Positions 22,971 to 32,286 of a stretch of DNA of 64,000 bases are shown here, piece by piece. A model generated the notes under the pieces. The model made no database searches. It was not told where the DNA came from and worked only from the letters and a program-made list of their open reading frames with translations. The position numbers and the translations under genes were made by a program. How positions within the stretch are numbered: position 1 is the first letter of the stretch; each line of letters opens with the position of its first letter. The DNA is from [Eubacterium] eligens ATCC 27750 (GTDB taxonomy: Bacteria; Bacillota; Clostridia; Lachnospirales; Lachnospiraceae), in NCBI RefSeq assembly GCF_000146185.1, contig NC_012778.1, forward strand, positions 1,247,001-1,311,000. The letters are read 5' to 3'.

Positions 22971-25900
22971 TTACTTTACTCTGCGTCTTTTTGATACAAC
23001 TGCTACCCCTGTAAATACTGCTAATGCACTGATAAATATAATTACATACATCATCATATGGCTTGCATCACCTGTCTTTGTCTCATCTGCTGCAACTTCT
23101 GGTGTTTTAGCTGATGCTGTTGTATCTGAAGCTACCGTCTCAACCTGTGAGTTAGTAATCTTTTCCTCGTCTGCTGCAATCTCTGCTCTCTTAGCCTCAG
23201 TTGTGCTTCCAGCTGCCTGTGTTGGCTTTGTTGTTGGTGCTTCTGTAGGTGCTACTGTTAGCTCTGTTGTTGGTGCTTCTGTAGGTGCTACTGTTGGCTC
23301 TGTTGTTGGTGCCTCTGTAGGTGCTACTGTTGGCTCTGTTGTTGGTGCCTCTGTAGGTGCTACTGTTGGCTTTGTTGTTGGTGTCTCTGTTGGCTTTGTT
23401 GTTGGTGTCTCTGTTGAGCCTGTTAATGCTATACCATTAGATACCTCAATATAATATACATTAACACCGCCTGAAACTCCTGCTAAATAATATTCTCCTG
23501 CCTCTTTAATATTAAATGTTGCTGATACGAGATTCTTTCCACCAAGTTCTGCTGATGATGCTACAACTTTTCCATCATCATCAAGAATCTGTAACTTTCT
23601 AGCCTCTTTGCTAGATGAGCTCATAGCATATACAGTAACTGTTGATGCTCCTGCTGTCTTGAATTCAATTGCTCTCTTTGTTGTTGTTCCAGTTCCACCA
23701 AGCTTGATTCTCTGCTTAAAGTTCTTTCCGTTGTATGACTTGCTGTTAGAATCAACAGAAACCATACTGTCTGCTGATGCTATAATCTTAAATCCATCCG
23801 CATAGATTGATGAATTGATATCTCCTGCTGTCATATCATTGGCATTAAGAACAAGCTTCTTTCCTGCTGCTTCTGTAGGAGCAGCTGTTGTTGGATTCTG
23901 TGTTGTTGCCTCTGTAGCCTTTGTTGGAGCCTGTGTCTCCTTTGTTGTTGCCTCTGTTGCCTTTGTTGGAGCCTGTGTCTCCTTTGTTGTTGCTTCTGTT
24001 GCCTTTGTTGGAGCCTGTGTTGCCTTTGTTGTTTCCTGTGAAGAAGATGTTTCCTCTGTCTTTGTTTCATCTTCCTTTACATTAGTGTTTACTAAAACCT
24101 TTATAATCTGGTTAGCAGCACTAAAATGTGCTCCCATAGTTGCATATTCACCAGTTGTCTCATAAAGTCCCTTAACATTAATGGTTCCATCTGCATTTCT
24201 TATCTGAGAATCAATGTTCTTATTAGTATCAATAGTATTATTAGTGTTAATAAACATACCTGATATACCAGATGGATTGCTTACAACATCCCCCTTCTTG
24301 TCTCCACTTGCCATTACTGTTGGTATCATGCCTGATATTCTATAATACTTCTTAGAGTTAAAATAGATTGAATTTAACATCTTTCCAACAAACTTATCTG
24401 AATCCGTATCATTTACAGATACAAGGCCCATATACATAGAATCACTTGATGATCTGTAGAATGTGAAGTTGCTCTTCTTTGCATATTTACCATTAGCAAC
24501 ACTTGTGCAGTTCATTATTGTTAATGCACCACCGTTACCATTATCTGTAAAACCACATGCACCATTATTTAATGCAAGACAGTTTAATACAACATGAGGT
24601 GTAGGAACAGCTTTATTGCTTCCACCAAGCTTGAATCCATTCATATCTCCGGCAGCCTCTCCAGAACCATCTGAAAGCTTTCCGTTACCATATGCTATAC
24701 AGTTTCTGATTGTGACAACTCCGATTGAACCTGTCGCTGGCTTAGCGTAAAGATCCCATCCATCATCTGAATTACAGTATGAGATACATCCATCAAATAC
24801 ATTGCCTTCTCCACATGTAAGCTTAGCTGCGAATCCATCTGCATTTTCACCATTTCCACCCTCATCAACTGGGTCAACATTATTAAATGATGTACAGTTG
24901 ATAATCAGGTTATTGCTTGGCCATGTATCTTTAATCGGCTGTGCATTTGCATCTTTTCTTGCAATCTGAAGACCTGTATCTCTGTTAGCCTCAAATACAC
25001 ATTTTTCAAAAATGTTATTGTTTCCAGAAAGAAGAACACCATTATCTCCTGCATGATAGAAGTTTATTCCTTCAAAATACCAGTAATCAGCATAATGAAT
25101 AAGTCCTCTGTTAAATGATGCTAACTTCTGTGATGAAAAATCAAACTTAACACTCTTGCCGTATTCTGCCTTAAGAATGATATAGTTATCTGCTACTCCA
25201 TTATTAGTGATGTATAATGCAGGAGCGCCTGTCTTTCCCTTGTCATCCGTTGCCATCAGGCTTTCGATTGAATCAAACTTATAAGTTCCTTCTTTAATAA
25301 TGATTACATCTCCTGCCTTTGCATTATCAATTGCTGCACGGATTTCTTCTGAAGTTGAAACATATTTAGCATTCTTAAATTCAGAATCTTTCTTTGTGCT
25401 TATATCTGTATATGCACCTGAATATGAAAGACTCTTTGAATCATATTCACCTGCCTCAGAAGGAACTGAAGGTGTCTGTGTTTCCTTTGTTGTTTCTTCA
25501 TTCTTTGTTATAGCTTCTGTTTCTTTTGTTGTTTCTTCATTCTTTGTTGTAGCTTCTGTTGCCTTTGTTGTTGCCTCAGTCGCTTTTGTTGTTGCCTCAG
25601 TTGCCTTTGTTGAAGATTCTGTTGAAGCCTGTCCTTTTTCAGTTACAACTACCATATAAATGTAATTTTCGTTCTTCTTCTGCTTAATTACATATGTTCC
25701 TGCTTTGCCTAATTCAACTGTTCTATACTCAACAGATGTTCCAATATTACTAAATAATACATCATCATTTACTTTTACTGAAGAATCTGACTTCTTAGCC
25801 GAAACTAATATAGATAATGTTGCATTATCTGTAGTTGTTTTAAATGCAATTGAACCTTTTGAATCAAGTTTAACTGCTTTACTATATGTTTTTCCATTAT

Positions 25901-27842
25901 ATGTTGCTTTAATACTCTTTAATGATTCACTAATTGAAAAATAAGAATCATTTGTTTCATTATCTGCAATATATGTATGAGTTGCACCTGTAGCTGCTGT
26001 CTCTTTAGTTGTTTCCTCAGCCTTTGTTGTCTCATTGTCCTTTGTTGTTGCTTCTGTTTCCTTTGTTGTAGCCTCTGTTGACTTTGTTGGCTGCTCAGGT
26101 GCTACAACTGTTCCTTTAACACCGCCTACTGATACAAGACTTGTATTTCTATAGTTTGTAACAGTAGCCTTTAATTCCTTATTAACAGAATAATCATCAT
26201 TATCTGCATCTGTGAACTTCCAATCAATAACACCTCTTCCAAGACTTCCTGCACCCTTTGAAGATGTTACTACTGAAGGTACATCTTCTGCATTATTAAG
26301 GCTTCCTGATTTAACTCCGAGATCCTTAGTTGTATCAAAGTTATCATAAGATGTTCCACCTGCTACTGTCTTATATGAAGATGGAACTTTCTCATCTGCT
26401 GACTTTGCAAGGTATGCATCAAATGATGCCGCATTTGCAGAATCACCAGTTTCTGAAACAGCATTTGCATAGATAATCTTCTGTGCACCTACGATAACAT
26501 TTCCTGATGCTTTAATGATACCACCGTTCTCACCTGAGAATGTGCCCTCACCAAGTGCATCACTTCCCTGTTTAGAAGAAAGCATTGGATATTTACAATT
26601 ATTAAAATAATTATTCTGTATAAATAATGAAGAACCCATTGTTGAACCAGCACCATACTTTGCATTGCCATCATAGTAGTTGTTATACATATGCACTGAC
26701 ATTGTTCTTACTCTTGCATGTCTTGAATCAGAGTGATCAAACCAGTTATGATGATATGTAATATAGTTAGGACCAGACTCGCTCTTCATTCCACATAACG
26801 AGCACTTACCCGAGTCATAAAAATGTACATATGAAACTGTTATATACTGTGAATTACCTTTAATGTCAATTGAACCATCACCCTTTGCCTGGTCAGCATC
26901 TCCACCTGCTTTACCATAGTACAGATCAACATTGTGAATCCATACATTGCAGTTTGCTGTATCGAGAGAAATACCATCATCCATGAAATTGATAATTGAG
27001 AAATTTCTCATCTCAACATTTCCTGCATTTCTTAAGAGGAAACCGAATCCATTGATTGTCGCATCATTTCCGATACCCTCTATTGTCATATTAAGATTTG
27101 AATAAGCACTAGCTCCTTTAATCTGTACTCCCTCAGATGAACTTGAAAACTTATCCATTGCAGCATCTGTAACACATCCGATTACACGGACATCAAGTGC
27201 TCTTGTTTCTATCCCCTTGCTAGCACTCTTTGTATATGCATCAATTATTGTCTGAAGACCTGTATATTCCTTCTCTCCCTTTGCCTCTTTTACTGATGCC
27301 TTAATTGTCTTTGCATTATCGTTAGTAACATAAAGAACAATTGCATCTTTCTTAAGTGTTCCATCCTCATTGTAAGCACCTGAACCTGTCTTATACTTTG
27401 ATTCAGATGAGAATGCAAATCCAGATCTGTCATATGAACTTACAGTAAGTGTATCAGTTACTTTTGCTTTTCCTGCAACTTCTTTTCCGTCCTTTACAGG
27501 AACAACCTTAATAACATAGTCTCCTGCTGCAAGTCCTACAGCATCAACTCTCCAATAATCATTGTATTTTCTTATTAATTCATTATCAATTCTTGTGTAA
27601 GCAGAATCATCTGCATCAGCCTTCTTTATATAAGCTGTATACCCATCTGCCTCTTTATCAATAGACCACTGTGCATATGCCGATTCTAACCAGCCCGCCG
27701 ATGTTCCATCGATAAACTTTACTGCACTTACTTCAGCTTTTGCTGTTAAAAGTGAAGTTGGAATAACGATACTTACTGTCATAACTAACACAAGTATCCA
27801 TGCCCATTTTCTACGGGCTGCTTTGCTTATTATAGCCTTCAT
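22971..27842 (-). CDS. Wall-anchored double pectate lyase (PL1 + PL9)
   Basis: A 1623-residue secreted enzyme. Order: signal peptide (about 1-34); an Ig-like domain (about 38-150); PL1 beta-helix (about 195-460) with VWIHNVDLYYG, DGSIDIKGNSQYI and HHNWFDHSDSRHARVR, whose Arg pair fits the catalytic site; Thr-rich linker; a binding-type domain (about 622-734); linker; PL9 beta-helix (about 800-1250) with Ca-binding NADGFAAKL and NSDDGWDLYAK and a Lys in NGFKLGG (about 1070) matching the PL9 base; linker; C-terminal binding domain (about 1324-1469, ending VNVYYIEVSNG); long PT-rich stalk; anchor TKTGDASH, hydrophobic stretch, KRRRVK. Both modules cleave polygalacturonate by beta-elimination. 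GGGAGGAG before ATG 27842. Tandem paralogue of the gene at 28206. Confidence 0.94.
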   Translation of the reverse strand: MKAIISKAARRKWAWILVLVMTVSIVIPTSLLTAKAEVSAVKFIDGTSAGWLESAYAQWSIDKEADGYTAYIKKADADDSAYTRIDNELIRKYNDYWRVDAVGLAAGDYVIKVVPVKDGKEVAGKAKVTDTLTVSSYDRSGFAFSSESKYKTGSGAYNEDGTLKKDAIVLYVTNDNAKTIKASVKEAKGEKEYTGLQTIIDAYTKSASKGIETRALDVRVIGCVTDAAMDKFSSSSEGVQIKGASAYSNLNMTIEGIGNDATINGFGFLLRNAGNVEMRNFSIINFMDDGISLDTANCNVWIHNVDLYYGKAGGDADQAKGDGSIDIKGNSQYITVSYVHFYDSGKCSLCGMKSESGPNYITYHHNWFDHSDSRHARVRTMSVHMYNNYYDGNAKYGAGSTMGSSLFIQNNYFNNCKYPMLSSKQGSDALGEGTFSGENGGIIKASGNVIVGAQKIIYANAVSETGDSANAASFDAYLAKSADEKVPSSYKTVAGGTSYDNFDTTKDLGVKSGSLNNAEDVPSVVTSSKGAGSLGRGVIDWKFTDADNDDYSVNKELKATVTNYRNTSLVSVGGVKGTVVAPEQPTKSTEATTKETEATTKDNETTKAEETTKETAATGATHTYIADNETNDSYFSISESLKSIKATYNGKTYSKAVKLDSKGSIAFKTTTDNATLSILVSAKKSDSSVKVNDDVLFSNIGTSVEYRTVELGKAGTYVIKQKKNENYIYMVVVTEKGQASTESSTKATEATTKATEATTKATEATTKNEETTKETEAITKNEETTKETQTPSVPSEAGEYDSKSLSYSGAYTDISTKKDSEFKNAKYVSTSEEIRAAIDNAKAGDVIIIKEGTYKFDSIESLMATDDKGKTGAPALYITNNGVADNYIILKAEYGKSVKFDFSSQKLASFNRGLIHYADYWYFEGINFYHAGDNGVLLSGNNNIFEKCVFEANRDTGLQIARKDANAQPIKDTWPSNNLIINCTSFNNVDPVDEGGNGENADGFAAKLTCGEGNVFDGCISYCNSDDGWDLYAKPATGSIGVVTIRNCIAYGNGKLSDGSGEAAGDMNGFKLGGSNKAVPTPHVVLNCLALNNGACGFTDNGNGGALTIMNCTSVANGKYAKKSNFTFYRSSSDSMYMGLVSVNDTDSDKFVGKMLNSIYFNSKKYYRISGMIPTVMASGDKKGDVVSNPSGISGMFINTNNTIDTNKNIDSQIRNADGTINVKGLYETTGEYATMGAHFSAANQIIKVLVNTNVKEDETKTEETSSSQETTKATQAPTKATEATTKETQAPTKATEATTKETQAPTKATEATTQNPTTAAPTEAAGKKLVLNANDMTAGDINSSIYADGFKIIASADSMVSVDSNSKSYNGKNFKQRIKLGGTGTTTKRAIEFKTAGASTVTVYAMSSSSKEARKLQILDDDGKVVASSAELGGKNLVSATFNIKEAGEYYLAGVSGGVNVYYIEVSNGIALTGSTETPTTKPTETPTTKPTVAPTEAPTTEPTVAPTEAPTTEPTVAPTEAPTTELTVAPTEAPTTKPTQAAGSTTEAKRAEIAADEEKITNSQVETVASDTTASAKTPEVAADETKTGDASHMMMYVIIFISALAVFTGVAVVSKRRRVK
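23231..23422 (-). repeat. 36-base and 24-base tandem repeats encoding the PT-rich wall stalk
   Basis: Four 36-base units (23231-23374) encode APTEAPTTEPTV-type 12-residue repeats with one to three changes each, followed by two 24-base units encoding PTETPTTK. In frame and coding, typical of a wall-spanning stalk. Confidence 0.9.
23893..24036 (-). repeat. 42-base tandem repeats encoding a TK-rich linker
   Basis: About three 42-base units encode TKATEATTKETQAP-type repeats between the PL9 and C-terminal binding domains. The same repeat is found in the neighbouring paralogue at 28669-28810. Confidence 0.88.
26262..27435 (-). repeat. Nearly identical PL1 tract, copy in the anchored lyase
   Basis: Roughly 1.17 kb almost identical to 30492-31661. 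The stretch 26821-27112 has no differences by eye, while sequence on both sides diverges clearly. Confidence 0.85.
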
Positions 27843-28143
27843 AGTTCTCCTCCCAATGCATCTTTTTATGCACATTAGTTATAATGTGCAAGCACTATGG
27901 CGCTATCTTAGCAATTTTTCACAAATAAAGATATAGTACTTCCATAGGCTTTTGGTACCAGTTTGTTTTAAATAGTACTATTCTATGATAAATACCTACT
28001 TTAAGGGGGATTTTTCGTTATCTTGTATGAATATCAACATTCAATCCACTATATATTGTGCATGTTGTACATAACTAATTATATCCATGCGTACATCATA
28101 CATTTACAACCGATATTCCTCTTCAATTAAAAAGGCTCACAGC
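27843..28143. other. Intergenic region before the anchored lyase gene
   Basis: About 300 bases, AT-rich, no ORF of note. It holds TTAGCAATTT (27908-27917), GGTACCA 39 bases further upstream (27954-27960, the same spacing as in the neighbouring lyase promoter), and a 12-base palindrome AATAGTACTATT (27971-27982). No convincing -35/-10 pair was found; TATAAC at about 27890 is the best -10. Confidence 0.5.
27908..27917. promoter_or_regulatory. Shared pectinase-promoter motif TTAGCAATTT, copy 2
   Basis: 66 bases before the start codon of the anchored lyase. Matches the 10514 and 32138 copies in TTAGCAA. Confidence 0.45.
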
Positions 28144-28184
28144 AAAAAAGCTGCCCCCAATGGATAACTCCATCGGAAGCAGCC
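28144..28184 (-). terminator. Intrinsic terminator after the second PL1-PL9 gene
   Basis: Minus-strand 14-pair stem (GCTGCTTCCGATGG with CCATTGGGGGCAGC, including G-U pairs), then TTTTTT. Confidence 0.9.
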
Positions 28185-28205
28185 TTGTAATAATATTATA
28201 TTTTA

Positions 28206-31200
28206 TTAGTAAGCAATACCATTAGATACTTCTACATAATAAATATTAACTCCACCAGATTCTGATACAATATAATATTCACCTGCTTCATCCAGTCTGA
28301 ATGATACTGATTTAAGTGATGAGCCTGGAATCTTTGATGTACTTGTTACATCATTGCCATTCTTATCAATAATCTTAATAAGTCTGCTTGTATCTGTATC
28401 TGAGCTTGTAGCATATATCTTTACCTTAGATTCACCTGCTGTCTTAAATGCAATAGCTCTTGCATATTCACTTCCTGCACCGCCAAGCTTGATTCTCTTA
28501 GTAAAGCTGATGTTCTTATAGTCTTTTGCACTCTTATCAACTGTTACTGTTTTCTTGCTTGTTGCAACAATCTTAAATCCATCAACAACAGTTGAGCTCT
28601 TAATCTTGCCTGTTGATACATCGTTAGCATTAAGAATTAACTTTTCACCCTTTGTGGATACTGAGGTTGCTTCAGTTGCTTTTGTCGGAGCCTGTGTCTC
28701 CTTTGTTGTTGCCTCTGTCGCCTTAGTTGGAGCCTGTGTCTCCTTTGTTGTTGCCTCTGTCGCCTTTGTCGGAGCCTGCGTCTCCTTTGTTGCTGCCTCT
28801 GTCGCCTTTGTTGTTTCCTGAGCCTTTGTTGTCTCTTCTGGCTTAGTTACTTCAGATGATGAATTCTTTGAAGATACACTAATCATCTGATTAGCAACAT
28901 TGAATCTTGCTCCCATTGATGCATAGCTTCCTATTGTCTCATAGAGACCGTTCATATTAACAGTTCCATCAGAATTTCTAAGCTGTTTATCTATATTTTT
29001 GCTCATATCAATTGCATTAACAGTGTTCTTAAACATTCCGGCTGTCTTAGCAGGGTCAGTTACAACAGTTCCCTTCTTATCACCACTCACTAAAGATGTA
29101 AGAACAGAACCTGTAAGACTGAAATACTTTCCAGAGTTGTAATAGATTGAGTTAGCCATCTTGCCTGTGAACTTATCTGAATCTATTGCACCTGCTGAAA
29201 CAAGTCCCATGAATATTGCATCACTTGATGTTCTGTAACATAAGAAGTTGCCCTTCTTTGCAAATTTACCATTGCCCCATGCTGTGACATTCATAATTGT
29301 AAGGCCTGTTGGGTTATTATTATCTGTAAATCCTGTTGCACCATTGTCAAATGATAAGCAGTTCATTACCTTATGTGGTGTTCCAACACCTGAACCGCCA
29401 AGCTTGAAGCCATTCATATCTCCATTAGCATAATGAACACCATTAGATAATGTTCCATTATTAAATGCCACACAGTTTCTAATTGTAATTACACCTATAG
29501 GACCTGTTGCACTCTTTGCAAATAAATCCCATCCATCATCTGAGTTGCTGTATGATATACATCCATCAAACACATTGCCTTCACCACATGTAAGCTTTGC
29601 AGCAAAACCATCTGCATTCTCACCTGTACCGCCCTGGTCAGGGAAATCACAGTTATCATGTGATGTACAGTTGATAATCAGGTTATTTGATGGCCATAAA
29701 TCCTTAGTAGCAGCTGTTGTGTCATATCTTGAAATCTGAAGTCCTGAATCTCTGTTTGCCTCAAATACACATTTTTCAAAAATGTTGTTATTACCAGCAA
29801 GTAATACTCCGTTATCACCTGCGCCATAGAAGTTAATTCCCTGGAAATACCAGTAATCTCCATCTACAACTACACCTCTGTTAGCTCCATCAAGCTTCTG
29901 TGCTGAGAAATCAAACTTAACTTCCTTGCCACTTTCAGCCTTTACAATAATATAAGAGCCTGATTTTCCATTCATGGCATTATTAATTACGATTGTATCA
30001 GAAAACTTATATGTTCCCTCTTTTACAATAATTACATCGCCGGACTTAGCTGAACTGATTGCATTAAGAATTTCATTTGAAGATGATACATACTTTGCAT
30101 TCTTGAAATCTGCATCCTTCTTATTACTGATATCTGTGTACGCACCTGAGTAAGAAAGACTTGTCTTATCGTATGATGTTGTTGCATCTGAACCAGCTGT
30201 TTCCTTCTCAGTTGCCTTTGTTGCGCTCTCTGTTGCTTTTGTTGTTGTCTGTGTTTCCTTAGTTGTTGCCTGTGTAGCTTTTGTTGTACTCTCTGTTGCC
30301 TTAGTTTCTTCTGTTGTTGGATCTGGTGAAACAATCTTTGCATTAGTACCACCTACAGAAACAAGGTCTGTATTCTTGTAATTAGTAACTGTTGCCTTTA
30401 ATTCCTTATCTATGGCATATACAGAATCATCTTTATCAGAGAATGTCCATGGAATTACTCCACCGCCAAGGCTTCCTGCTCCCTTTGCAGATGTTACTAC
30501 TGAAGGTACATCTTCTGCATTATTAAGGCTTCCTGATTTAACCCCGAGATCCTTAGTTGTATCAAAGTTATCATAAGATGTTCCACCTGCTACAGTCTTA
30601 TATGAAGATGGAACTTTTTCATCTGCTGATTTTGCAAGGTATGCATCAAATGATGCAGCATTTGCAGAATCACCTGTTTCTGAAACAGCATTTGCATAGA
30701 TAATCTTCTGTGCACCTACGATAACATTTCCTGATGCTTTAATGATACCACCGTTCTCACCTGAGAATGTACCCTCACCAAGTGCATCTGTTCCCTGATT
30801 AGATGAAAGCATTGGATTCTTGCAGTTTCTGAAATAGTTATTCTGTATGAATAATGAAGAACCCATTGTTGAACCTGCACCATACTTTGCATTGCCATCG
30901 TAGTAGTTGTTATACATATGCACTGACATTGTTCTTACTCTTGCATGTCTTGAATCAGAGTGATCAAACCAGTTATGATGATATGTAATATAGTTAGGAC
31001 CAGATTCACTCTTCATTCCACATAAAGAGCACTTACCTGAGTCATAAAAATGTACATATGAAACTGTTATATACTGTGAATTACCTTTAATGTCAATTGA
31101 ACCATCACCCTTTGCCTGGTCAGCATCTCCACCTGCTTTACCATAGTACAGATCAACATTGTGAATCCATACATTGCAGTTTGCTGTATCGAGAGAAATA

Positions 31201-32066
31201 CCATCATCCATGAAATTGATAATTGAGAAATTTCTCATCTCAACATTTCCTGCATTTCTTAAGAGGAAACCGAATCCATTGATTGTCGCATCATTTCCGA
31301 TACCCTCTATTGTCATATTAAGATTTGAATAAGCACTAGCGCCTTTAATCTGTACTCCCTCAGATGAACTTGAAAACTTATCCATTGCAGCATCTGTAAC
31401 ACATCCGATTACACGGACATCAAGTGCTCTTGTTTCTATCCCCTTGCTAGCACTCTTTGTATATGCATCAATTATTGTCTGAAGACCTGTATATTCCTTC
31501 TCTCCCTTTGCCTCTTTTACTGATGCCTTAATAGTCTTTGCATTATCGTTAGTAACATAAAGAACAATTGCATCTTTCTTAAGTGTTCCATCCTCATTGT
31601 AAGCACCTGAACCTGTCTTATACTTTGATTCAGATGAAAATGCAAATCCGGATCTGTCATATGAACTTACATTAAGTGTCTTAGTAACCTGTGCTTTGTC
31701 AGTAACTTCCTTTCCGTTCTTTACAGGAACTACCTTAATAACATAGTCACCTGCCGCAAGTCCTACTGCATCAACCCTGTAGTAGTTCTTATACTTTCTG
31801 ATAAGTTCATTGTCGATTCTTGCATAAGCAGAATCTGACTGGCTGGCTTTCTTGATATATGCTGTATATCCTTCTGCCTGATTATCAATGGACCACTGTG
31901 CATATGCTGACTCTAACCATCCTGCCGCACCATCAATAAATTTTACTGTTCCAACATCTGCCTTCACTGTAAGAAGTGATGTAGGAATCACGATACTCAC
32001 AACCATAACTAGTGCAAGTACCCATGCCCATTTTCTACGGGCTGCTTTGCTAATAATAGCTTTCAT
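28206..32066 (-). CDS. Secreted double pectate lyase (PL1 + PL9), no wall anchor
   Basis: A 1286-residue paralogue of the neighbouring lyase. Order: signal peptide (about 1-34, identical start MKAIISKAARRKWAW); Ig-like domain; PL1 (about 190-455) with the same HARVR and DGSIDIKGN motifs; short TK-rich linker (about 580-625); PL9 (about 632-1060) with NADGFAAKL, NSDDGWDLFAK and NGFKLGG; 42-base-repeat linker (about 1072-1130); C-terminal binding domain (about 1139-1286) ending VNIYYVEVSNGIAY. It lacks the middle binding domain, the PT stalk and the anchor of its neighbour, so it is probably released or held through the binding domain. The PL9 part differs much more from the neighbour than the PL1 part. 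GGAGG is 11 bases before the ATG. Confidence 0.94.
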   Translation of the reverse strand: MKAIISKAARRKWAWVLALVMVVSIVIPTSLLTVKADVGTVKFIDGAAGWLESAYAQWSIDNQAEGYTAYIKKASQSDSAYARIDNELIRKYKNYYRVDAVGLAAGDYVIKVVPVKNGKEVTDKAQVTKTLNVSSYDRSGFAFSSESKYKTGSGAYNEDGTLKKDAIVLYVTNDNAKTIKASVKEAKGEKEYTGLQTIIDAYTKSASKGIETRALDVRVIGCVTDAAMDKFSSSSEGVQIKGASAYSNLNMTIEGIGNDATINGFGFLLRNAGNVEMRNFSIINFMDDGISLDTANCNVWIHNVDLYYGKAGGDADQAKGDGSIDIKGNSQYITVSYVHFYDSGKCSLCGMKSESGPNYITYHHNWFDHSDSRHARVRTMSVHMYNNYYDGNAKYGAGSTMGSSLFIQNNYFRNCKNPMLSSNQGTDALGEGTFSGENGGIIKASGNVIVGAQKIIYANAVSETGDSANAASFDAYLAKSADEKVPSSYKTVAGGTSYDNFDTTKDLGVKSGSLNNAEDVPSVVTSAKGAGSLGGGVIPWTFSDKDDSVYAIDKELKATVTNYKNTDLVSVGGTNAKIVSPDPTTEETKATESTTKATQATTKETQTTTKATESATKATEKETAGSDATTSYDKTSLSYSGAYTDISNKKDADFKNAKYVSSSNEILNAISSAKSGDVIIVKEGTYKFSDTIVINNAMNGKSGSYIIVKAESGKEVKFDFSAQKLDGANRGVVVDGDYWYFQGINFYGAGDNGVLLAGNNNIFEKCVFEANRDSGLQISRYDTTAATKDLWPSNNLIINCTSHDNCDFPDQGGTGENADGFAAKLTCGEGNVFDGCISYSNSDDGWDLFAKSATGPIGVITIRNCVAFNNGTLSNGVHYANGDMNGFKLGGSGVGTPHKVMNCLSFDNGATGFTDNNNPTGLTIMNVTAWGNGKFAKKGNFLCYRTSSDAIFMGLVSAGAIDSDKFTGKMANSIYYNSGKYFSLTGSVLTSLVSGDKKGTVVTDPAKTAGMFKNTVNAIDMSKNIDKQLRNSDGTVNMNGLYETIGSYASMGARFNVANQMISVSSKNSSSEVTKPEETTKAQETTKATEAATKETQAPTKATEATTKETQAPTKATEATTKETQAPTKATEATSVSTKGEKLILNANDVSTGKIKSSTVVDGFKIVATSKKTVTVDKSAKDYKNISFTKRIKLGGAGSEYARAIAFKTAGESKVKIYATSSDTDTSRLIKIIDKNGNDVTSTSKIPGSSLKSVSFRLDEAGEYYIVSESGGVNIYYVEVSNGIAY
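28669..28810 (-). repeat. 42-base tandem repeats encoding a TK-rich linker
   Basis: Three and a half 42-base units encode TKATEATTKETQAP repeats before the C-terminal binding domain. Shared with the neighbouring lyase gene. Confidence 0.88.
30492..31661 (-). repeat. Nearly identical PL1 tract, copy in the secreted lyase
   Basis: Partner of 26262-27435. One patch around 30800-30845 (encoding YFRNCKNPMLSSNQGTDAL versus YFNNCKYPMLSSKQGSDAL) is more diverged than the rest. Confidence 0.85.
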
Positions 32067-32135
32067 GTTTTGCTTTTCCTCCTCAATACATTAATTTGTG
32101 CATTTTGCTTTAACAAGCAAGGGTTTATGTCATTA

Positions 32136-32147
32136 TATTAGCAACTT
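32136..32147. promoter_or_regulatory. Shared pectinase-promoter motif TATTAGCAACTT, copy 3
   Basis: Exact 12-base match to the motif before the pectinesterase, 72 bases before the start codon here. It overlaps a minus-strand TATAAT. GGTACCA lies 39 bases further upstream (32184-32190), as in the other lyase promoter. Confidence 0.5.
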
Positions 32148-32236
32148 TTACTCAAAAAGTACATGTATGTTAAGTAGGAAATAGGTACCATATTCATAAT
32201 TTTTATGTATTTCATGTGAAAATATGTCAAAAATAT

Positions 32237-32283
32237 GTAAAACACCGTAGCACATTTGCTGGTAAGCTAATATGCCACGGTGC
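32237..32283 (-). terminator. Intrinsic terminator after the phosphoesterase gene
   Basis: Minus-strand stem CACCGTGGCA/TGCTACGGTG with an 18-20-base loop, then TTTTA. Confidence 0.75.
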
Positions 32284-32286
32284 AGA

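Noticed and set aside
23231-23422. Regular direct repeats, considered as a CRISPR array.
   Set aside because: Units are contiguous without unique spacers, in frame, and encode Pro/Thr repeats.
23203-23454. Plus-strand frame rich in VGASVGATVG repeats inside the anchored lyase gene.
   Set aside because: It is the antisense reading of the PT-rich tandem repeats; no ribosome site and no independent evidence.
23815-24165. Plus-strand frame with FVVASVAFVGACV repeats, looking like a membrane protein.
   Set aside because: Antisense image of the 42-base TK-rich linker repeats of the lyase.
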